Shown here: positions 59,055 through 64,000 of the stretch, piece after piece | How the letters are laid out: every line of letters begins with the position of its first letter | Numbering within the stretch: the first letter of the stretch is position 1 | Assembly: GCF_000420705.1 (NCBI RefSeq) | Contig: NZ_ATVL01000007.1 | Span: 558,001 to 622,000 of the forward strand | Length of the DNA: 64,000 nucleotides | From: Hymenobacter norwichensis DSM 15439 | Lineage (GTDB): Bacteria > Bacteroidota > Bacteroidia > Cytophagales > Hymenobacteraceae | Direction: 5' to 3' | Notes under the pieces: generated by a model | Told to the model about the DNA's origin: nothing | What the model saw: the letters and a program-made list of their open reading frames with translations, nothing else | Databases searched by the model: none | Program-made: the position numbers and the translations under genes

Positions 59055-59146
59055 GTCATGCAGAGCGCCGCGAAGCATCCCGCGTGCTGGCACTATATTC
59101 TACTCTATCATCAGCACGCAAAATGCTTCGCGGCGCTCTGCATGAC
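59055..59146. repeat. Hymenobacter-type inverted repeat
   Basis: Left arm 59055-59089 begins GTCATGCAGAGCGCCGCGAA; right arm 59112-59146 is its complement except for three adjacent positions. Spacer of 22 bases. A single related arm occurs at 31561. It lies between the DUF4132 and S9 peptidase genes and could fold into a long hairpin. Confidence 0.8.
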
Positions 59147-59184
59147 AGCTGTCTAAGAGGCTTTAGTACACGCATAGTTATAAA

Positions 59185-59216
59185 AAAAGGGCCTGTTGAT
59201 ACCAACAGGCCCTTTT
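59185..59216. terminator. Bidirectional terminator
   Basis: Arms AAAAGGGCCTGTTG (59185-59198) and CAACAGGCCCTTTT (59203-59216), before the end of the S9 peptidase gene. Confidence 0.88.
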
Positions 59217-59236
59217 GCCTTTATTGATGTAGGAGC

Positions 59237-61411
59237 CTACAGCTTCTCGTCGAAATACTGGGTGATTTTATTGTAGAGGTGCACTCGGTCTTTGCCGCCG
59301 ACGTTGTGTGGGTGGCCGGGATACACGAAGTAGTCGAGCTGAATGCCTTTATCGACGGCGGTTTTCAGGTAGTCGAGGCTATGCTGCCACACCACCACGT
59401 CGTCGACGGTGCCGTGGATGAGCAGGAGTTTGCCTTGCAGCTTGTCTACGTAATTAAGCAGATTAGCCTGAGTGTAGCCTTCGGGGTTTTCTTGGGGCGT
59501 GTCCATGTAGCGCTCCGTGTACATGATTTCGTACATGCGCCAATCGATAACCGGGCCGCCACCTACGCCTACTTTGAACGTGCCAGGGCTGCGCGTCATC
59601 ATCGTAGTAGTCATGAAGCCGCCGAAACTCCAGCCGTGGATGCCCATGCGGGCCTGGTCTACGTAGGGCAAGCTTTTCAGATACTCGACGCCCCGAAGCT
59701 GGTCAGCCATTTCCACGGTGCCGAGCTGCCGGAACGTGGCCCGCTCAAACGCCGAGCCCCGGTTGCCGCTACCCCGCGAATCCACGGTAAATACCACGTA
59801 GCCCTTCTGGGCCATCAGCTGCATCCAGAGGTTGCCACCACTCAGCCACGAGTTGGTTACCATTTGGGCATGCGGGCCACCATAGAGATACACCACCGTG
59901 GGGTACTTCCTGGCCGGGTCGAAGTTGGGGGGCGTGATGAGGCGGCCATACAAGTCAGTGCTGCCGTCAGCGGCCTTAATCGTTACTAGCTTGGTTTCGC
60001 CTAGCGTGTAGCCGGTAAGCGGATTTTCGGCGTTGAGCAACTGCTGTTTTAGTTTGCCATCTACCCCGATAACACCTACAGTGCGCGGCGTGGCAGTGCT
60101 GCTGAAACTATCGAACAGGTGGTTGCCGCTGGGGCTGAGTGTGGCGGTGTGGGTGCCCTTTTCTTGGCTGATCTGGCGCACCTTGCCGGCGCTCAGCTTC
60201 ACGGCGTACACCTGCCGCTCCAGGGGGCTAGCTGCTGTGCTTTGGAAGACCACTTCCTGATTCTTGTTGGTAAAGCCTAGCAAATTAGTTACCTGCCATG
60301 CGCCTTTAGTGAGTTGTATGGGTTTCCGGTATCCAGTCAAATCGTAGAGGTACAGATGATTATAACCGTCTCGCTCGCTCTGCCAGATGGCATATTTAGA
60401 ATTCCCCGGTACGAAAACCAGCGGGTGTAGCGGCTCCACGAACGTCTTTTCGTCTTCCTCCTCGAACAGCGTTTTCAGGAAAGCACCGGTGCTGGCATCG
60501 TACTGATTCAGCTTCATGTGGTTCTGGCCCCGGTTCAACACGGCTACGTAAATCGACTTTTCATCGGGGCCCCAGCTGATGTTGGTCAGGTATTGCTCTT
60601 TCAACTCGCCGGTTTGCAGAAACACCGTTTTGCGCGATTCCAAGTCATACACGCCTACGGTTACCTCATGGCTTTTGTCGCCGGCCATGGGGTATTTGAT
60701 GGGTTTAACCTGGGCTGGGGTGATGGAAATATCTACCAGTGGGTAGTCGGTTACCATCGTCTGGTCCATGCGGTAGTAGGCCAGTCGGCGGCCGGTGGGG
60801 CTCCAGAAGGTGCCTTTCGTGATGCCGAACTCCGAGCGGTGCGCCGCCTGCCCGTTCACGATGGTCGGGTTGGTTTCGGTAGTTACGGCCTCGTTTTCGC
60901 GCCCCGCCAACGACACGTATAAGTTCTGCGCTTTGGTGTACGCTACGCGGGTTTTGGTGGGGTCCAGTTCCACGTTTTCAGCGGTTGGGTCGTAGCTGAA
61001 AAGCAAGCTGGCTTGTTTGGTAGCTGCATCAACCCGGTACATTTTGCTGGCGCGCGTCACCACAAAACTGCTAGGGCTGGTCCACGTTACGGATGGAAAG
61101 CTGGTGGCTTTCACGGCGGGGGCGCCGGCAGCTTGCAGCGCCTGGCCCAATTCGTTCAGCGTTACCACGGCTCGTAGGTTACCGGCAATGTTGGCCCGCA
61201 TCAGTTCGTCCTGGCCGCCGGAAGTACGCAAAAAGCTGTATTCGTCCTGCGAAGTCGGAATCCAGGACAGCTGGCGGATATTTTCGGGTTGCAGGCTGCG
61301 GTTCAGGAAGGCGTCTTCCATGGTCAGCAGTTTCTGTTGGGCGCGGGCGGGTAGTTGTGCCAGCAGCGCCAGCAGCACGAGCAGCAGCAGGCGGGGAGAG
61401 GAATGGAGCAT
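59237..61411 (-). CDS. Secreted S9 family peptidase, DPP IV-like
   Basis: 724 residues with a signal peptide (PRLLLLVLLALLAQLPARAQ). The first 480 residues form an eight-bladed propeller (DPP IV N-terminal domain: LSWIPTSQDEYSFLRTSGGQDEL; WSPTGRRLAYYRMDQTMV). The alpha/beta hydrolase domain has Ser in GIHGWSFGGFMT, Asp in HGTVDDVVVW and His in YPGHPHNVGGKDR. It should cleave X-Pro or X-Ala dipeptides from the N-terminus of peptides in the periplasm. The substrate-side Glu pair of true DPP IV is not clear by eye, so it may be a prolyl tripeptidyl peptidase. Confidence 0.9.
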   Translation of the reverse strand: MLHSSPRLLLLVLLALLAQLPARAQQKLLTMEDAFLNRSLQPENIRQLSWIPTSQDEYSFLRTSGGQDELMRANIAGNLRAVVTLNELGQALQAAGAPAVKATSFPSVTWTSPSSFVVTRASKMYRVDAATKQASLLFSYDPTAENVELDPTKTRVAYTKAQNLYVSLAGRENEAVTTETNPTIVNGQAAHRSEFGITKGTFWSPTGRRLAYYRMDQTMVTDYPLVDISITPAQVKPIKYPMAGDKSHEVTVGVYDLESRKTVFLQTGELKEQYLTNISWGPDEKSIYVAVLNRGQNHMKLNQYDASTGAFLKTLFEEEDEKTFVEPLHPLVFVPGNSKYAIWQSERDGYNHLYLYDLTGYRKPIQLTKGAWQVTNLLGFTNKNQEVVFQSTAASPLERQVYAVKLSAGKVRQISQEKGTHTATLSPSGNHLFDSFSSTATPRTVGVIGVDGKLKQQLLNAENPLTGYTLGETKLVTIKAADGSTDLYGRLITPPNFDPARKYPTVVYLYGGPHAQMVTNSWLSGGNLWMQLMAQKGYVVFTVDSRGSGNRGSAFERATFRQLGTVEMADQLRGVEYLKSLPYVDQARMGIHGWSFGGFMTTTMMTRSPGTFKVGVGGGPVIDWRMYEIMYTERYMDTPQENPEGYTQANLLNYVDKLQGKLLLIHGTVDDVVVWQHSLDYLKTAVDKGIQLDYFVYPGHPHNVGGKDRVHLYNKITQYFDEKL

Positions 61412-61599
61412 AAATGTGGAAGCGGGTGCCAGGAATTAAAAGGCGAAAATTACGGCGGCTGACGGTAACCCAGCACAATTTTCTGCTGCTGCTACTACCG
61501 CTCGTCTTTTCTGGAAATCCGCGAAACGATTCTGCCCTTCAAGAGGTTATAGTAGGCCGATAGAGGCCACCAACCCCGTTTTTTCGCCCGTTTTTTCCG

Positions 61600-61607
61600 T
61601 ACTTTTG
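61600..61607 (+). promoter_or_regulatory. -7 element placed for a leaderless clpS mRNA
   Basis: TACTTTTG, a full -7 match, ends 4 bases before the clpS ATG at 61612. Only a T run lies at the -33 position. Confidence 0.55.
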
Positions 61608-61611
61608 TGCT

Positions 61612-61893
61612 ATGAATAGCAAACCACAAATCGACTACGACGAGGACGTTCTGTTGCTGGAGGAAACAACGGATGTTCGCGACTTAATCGTGTACAACGA
61701 CGATATCAACACCTTCGACCACGTCATAAAAACCCTCATGGATGTGTGCGGCCACGAGCCCGAGCAGGCCGAGCAGTGCACGTTGCTGATTCATCATAAA
61801 GGCCAGTGCACTGTGAAGCACGGCGTCTACGAGGAACTGGCCGCCATGTGCACCGCCATCCACGACCGGGGCATCTCGGCCGACGTATTATAA
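61612..61893 (+). CDS. clpS: ClpS, ATP-dependent Clp protease adaptor
   Basis: 93 residues. The ClpS fold is plain: DLIVYNDDINTFDHVIKTLMDVCGHEPEQAEQCTLLIHHKGQCTV in parts, with the Asp and His that hold N-degron substrates. It binds proteins with a bulky hydrophobic N-terminal residue and hands them to ClpA-ClpP. The acidic N-terminal tail (DYDEDVLLLEE) is the flexible part that engages the unfoldase. It is upstream of recR, with a repeat-rich 94-base gap between. Confidence 0.93.
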   Translation: MNSKPQIDYDEDVLLLEETTDVRDLIVYNDDINTFDHVIKTLMDVCGHEPEQAEQCTLLIHHKGQCTVKHGVYEELAAMCTAIHDRGISADVL

Positions 61894-61987
61894 ATAGTTG
61901 GATGGTTGATTGTTGAATTGGTGGTCGTTTCAGCGGCTCGTTGAACAGTCAACAATTTAACAATCAGCTATTCAACAATTCAACTGA
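61894..61987. repeat. Intergenic inverted repeat with TTGAATTGTTGA-type units
   Basis: GGTTGATTGTTGAATTG near the left end and CAATTTAACAATCAGCTATTC-CAACAATTCAACT near the right end are largely complementary (with mismatches), made of repeated TTGA/TGTTGA units. It fills the space between clpS and recR. Confidence 0.5.
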
Positions 61988-62602
61988 ATGGACTTTCCTT
62001 CCAAACTGATAGAAAACGCCGTCGGGGAGTTGTCTAAACTGCCCGGCATTGGCAAAAAAACCGCCTTGCGCCTTGCGTTGCACCTGCTGAAAGCCGAAAC
62101 GGATACCACCGCCACGCTGGCCGAGGCACTAGCCAAAATGCGCTTCGACATTCGCTACTGCGACACCTGCCACAACATTTCCGACACGGCCGAGTGCAGC
62201 ATCTGCGCCAACAAGCTCCGCGACCATAGCATCATCTGCGTGGTATCAGACATCCGCGACGTTATTGCCATCGAAAACACGGGGCAGTACAAAGGCGGCT
62301 ACCACGTGCTAGGCGGCGTGATTTCGCCCATTGAAGGCGTGGGCCCCAGCGACTTGCAGATTGACTCGCTAGTGGAGCGTATCAGCGCGCCGGAGTCTGA
62401 AATCAAGGAGGTTATCTTGGCCATCAGCCCCACGATGGAAGGTGACACTACCGCCTTCTACCTCTCGCGCAAGCTCCGCGACTTTGCCGAAGTGCACATT
62501 AGCTCCATTGCCCGCGGCATCCCGATGGGTGGCGAACTGGAGTACGCCGATGAAATTACGCTCGGCCGCAGTATTGTGGAGCGCCAGCGTCAAGCAAAAT
62601 AA
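61988..62602 (+). CDS. recR: Recombination mediator RecR
   Basis: 204 residues, full length. Helix-hairpin-helix [20 protein letters not shown], then a Cys4 zinc finger (Cys58, Cys61, Cys70, Cys73), then the Toprim domain ([28 protein letters not shown]) and a C-terminal Walker-like region ([26 protein letters not shown]). With RecO and RecF it loads RecA at gaps coated by SSB. A hairpin terminator follows at 62627-62650. Confidence 0.95.
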   Translation: MDFPSKLIENAVGELSKLPGIGKKTALRLALHLLKAETDTTATLAEALAKMRFDIRYCDTCHNISDTAECSICANKLRDHSIICVVSDIRDVIAIENTGQYKGGYHVLGGVISPIEGVGPSDLQIDSLVERISAPESEIKEVILAISPTMEGDTTAFYLSRKLRDFAEVHISSIARGIPMGGELEYADEITLGRSIVERQRQAK

Positions 62603-62626
62603 TCGTTTGATTACTTGAAGCCATGG

Positions 62627-62654
62627 GGCCACTGCTTTTTAGCGGTGGCCTTTT
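62627..62654 (+). terminator. Terminator of recR
   Basis: Stem GGCCACTGCT (62627-62636) with AGCGGTGGCC (62641-62650), one mismatch, then TTTT. Confidence 0.75.
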
Positions 62655-62746
62655 GCATTATACTCGGCTTAGCAGTGGCGCGGGAGGTACATATAAGCTA
62701 TTCGGGGGTTGTTACCTATGTTTGCCAATTCACCTGCTTTACTTCC

Positions 62747-64000
62747 ATGCTCACCGTAGAAAAAATCGGCGGTACGTCCATGAGTGCCTTCGCCGACGTG
62801 CTAAGCAACATCATTTTGTACAACCGCACGGGTACAGAGCTGTACAACCGCATTTTTGTGGTGTCGGCGTACGCGGGCGTGACTAACTGGCTGCTGGAGA
62901 ACAAGAAAACCGGCGAGCCGGGCGTGTATCACCGCATCACCGAGCACAAGAAGTTCCACCAGGCCCTGGCCGAAGTAGCTACCAAACTCAAGGCCCTCAA
63001 CCGGCAATACGAGCCGCTGGGACTGGATTTGGCCGTGGCCGATGCCTTTATCGAACAGCGCATTCAGGACGCTAAAACCTACCTTAATAGCCTCGTTAAT
63101 ATTCTGGCGTCGGGCTACGTGAGCAGCGCTAATATCCTGCAAGCTGCCCGCGAGATTCTGGCCTCTATTGGTGAAACGCATTCGGCGTTCAACTCGGTGA
63201 ACATCCTGCAAAACCGCGGCATCAACGCTACGCTGGTGGATTTGAGTGGTTTCCACGACCATAAATCGTACACCATCGACCAGCGTATCCGGCATGCCTT
63301 CAAGAAAATCAACTTCGCCGAAACCATCTGCATTGTGACGGGCTACGTGAAGGGCACCGAAGGTATTATGCGCGAATTCGACCGGGGTTACTCCGAGGTG
63401 ACATTCAGCAAGATAGCCGTAGCGGTGAAGCCCCAGGAGGCCATTATTCACAAGGAGTACCACCTCTGCTCCGCCGACCCTATGATGGTGGGCGTGGACA
63501 ATTGCCAGCCCGTTGGTTTCACTAACTACGACGTAGCCGACCAACTCGCCGACGTAGGCATGGAGGCTATTCATCCGAAAGCCTCGAAGCCGCTGGAAAT
63601 CAGTAAGATCAACCTGCGCATCAAGAACACCTTCGAGCCCGAGCACCCCGGCACGCTCATCACCGAAGATTACGTGTCGCCGCAGAAGCGGGTAGAGGTG
63701 ATTACCGGCACCGATAAGGTGATGATGATTGACGTGTACGACCCGCTGATGGTGGGTGCGGCCGGCTACGACCTGCACATTATGCAGATATTCTATGACT
63801 TAGGCATCAGCTACAGCTTCAAGGCTACCAGCGCCAACAGTATTTCGGTGGTTATCTGGGAGAAGGACTTCAACAAGAAGCTGGTGCTGGAGCTACAGGA
63901 GAAGTACGAAAAAGTAACGGTGGAGAAGATGGCCATGGTCTGCCTCATCGGCTCCAACATCGACCAGCCGGGCCTGCTGGCCAAAGCCGCCGGTGCCCTG
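62747..64000 (+). CDS. Aspartate kinase (cut by window edge)
   Basis: The first 418 codons are visible, starting with MLTVEKIGGTSMSAF (the kinase nucleotide-binding KxGGTSM), with FVVSAYAGVTNWLLE after it, GYVKGTEGIMREFDRGYSEVTFS in the catalytic domain, and ACT-domain sequence from about residue 310 (VITGTDKVMMIDVYDPLMVG and VCLIGSNIDQPG). It phosphorylates aspartate, the first step toward lysine, threonine and methionine. It ends at the window border in frame, so it is probably intact beyond. A full -7 match (TATGTTTG, 62717-62724) lies 22 bases before the ATG. Confidence 0.93.
   Translation, partial: MLTVEKIGGTSMSAFADVLSNIILYNRTGTELYNRIFVVSAYAGVTNWLLENKKTGEPGVYHRITEHKKFHQALAEVATKLKALNRQYEPLGLDLAVADAFIEQRIQDAKTYLNSLVNILASGYVSSANILQAAREILASIGETHSAFNSVNILQNRGINATLVDLSGFHDHKSYTIDQRIRHAFKKINFAETICIVTGYVKGTEGIMREFDRGYSEVTFSKIAVAVKPQEAIIHKEYHLCSADPMMVGVDNCQPVGFTNYDVADQLADVGMEAIHPKASKPLEISKINLRIKNTFEPEHPGTLITEDYVSPQKRVEVITGTDKVMMIDVYDPLMVGAAGYDLHIMQIFYDLGISYSFKATSANSISVVIWEKDFNKKLVLELQEKYEKVTVEKMAMVCLIGSNIDQPGLLAKAAGAL

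Noticed and set aside
62801-63778. 325-codon open frame on the minus strand
   Set aside because: Lies fully antisense to the aspartate kinase gene; typical by-product of GC-rich codon use.
1-64000. CRISPR arrays, rRNA, insertion sequences, integrases
   Set aside because: No regularly spaced repeats, no rRNA-like sequence and no transposase or integrase motif seen on either strand.

Overview
This window looks like a chromosomal segment from a Bacteroidota member of the Hymenobacter type (Cytophagales); this is an inference from gene content and was not tested by a search. Supporting signs are three proteins with type IX secretion (T9SS) C-terminal sorting domains, promoters of the Bacteroidota kind (TTG, about 20 bases, TAnnTTTG), few Shine-Dalgarno sequences, many families typical of the phylum (DUF2911, DUF2461, DUF6799, M61, S9, PIG-L), and a fairly GC-rich genome with AT-rich intergenic stretches. 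Genes lie in short runs on both strands, and convergent pairs are separated by very clean palindromic terminators.

Layout. 1-8.3 kb: amidohydrolase (cut by the window edge), acyl-CoA-binding protein, CDGSH protein, acetyltransferase, deoxynucleoside kinase, DUF2461, MOSC and DUF805 proteins, and a subtilisin-like protease. 8.4-20.4 kb: two T9SS cargo proteins, a large secreted PIG-L deacetylase, a PAP2 phosphatase, a sodium:solute symporter translationally coupled to a 46-residue membrane protein, DUF2911, a YcxB-like protein and a cation efflux protein. 20.4-31.5 kb: a full ABC exporter, a TonB-C-domain protein, a second sodium:solute symporter, then a type I secretion-like operon (ABC membrane domain without ATPase, HlyD adaptor, TolC channel), an MBL hydrolase and two poorly known proteins. 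31.6-43 kb: MFS transporter, Bax-inhibitor-1 protein, M61 peptidase, methyltransferase, two related PAP2 phosphatases either side of tRNA-Leu(CAG), a bestrophin-like protein, a GAF protein, a lipoprotein and a Spy-like T9SS cargo. 43-48 kb: sce7726-type nuclease, two STAS-like paralogues, DNA polymerase IV and a dicarboxylate/glutamate symporter.

48.1-51.4 kb holds three genes in a row that look like the remnant of a contractile injection system: an intact tail sheath, a probable lysozyme-like protein, and a AAA+ ATPase whose C-terminal third is wrecked by three stop codons and a frameshift. After a dipeptide epimerase, a DUF6799 protein and a MarR/YceI pair comes the most unusual locus: a 130-residue protein that reads as a MoaD/ubiquitin-like beta-grasp protein ending exactly in Gly-Gly, directly upstream of a DUF4132 protein (55.9-59.0 kb). 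The window closes with an S9 peptidase, clpS, recR and the start of an aspartate kinase gene.

I see no rRNA, CRISPR array, transposase or integrase. Non-coding structure includes a Hymenobacter-type inverted repeat at 59.06 kb with a single arm at 31.56 kb, two other intergenic inverted repeats, and several -7 elements so close to start codons that leaderless mRNAs are likely.
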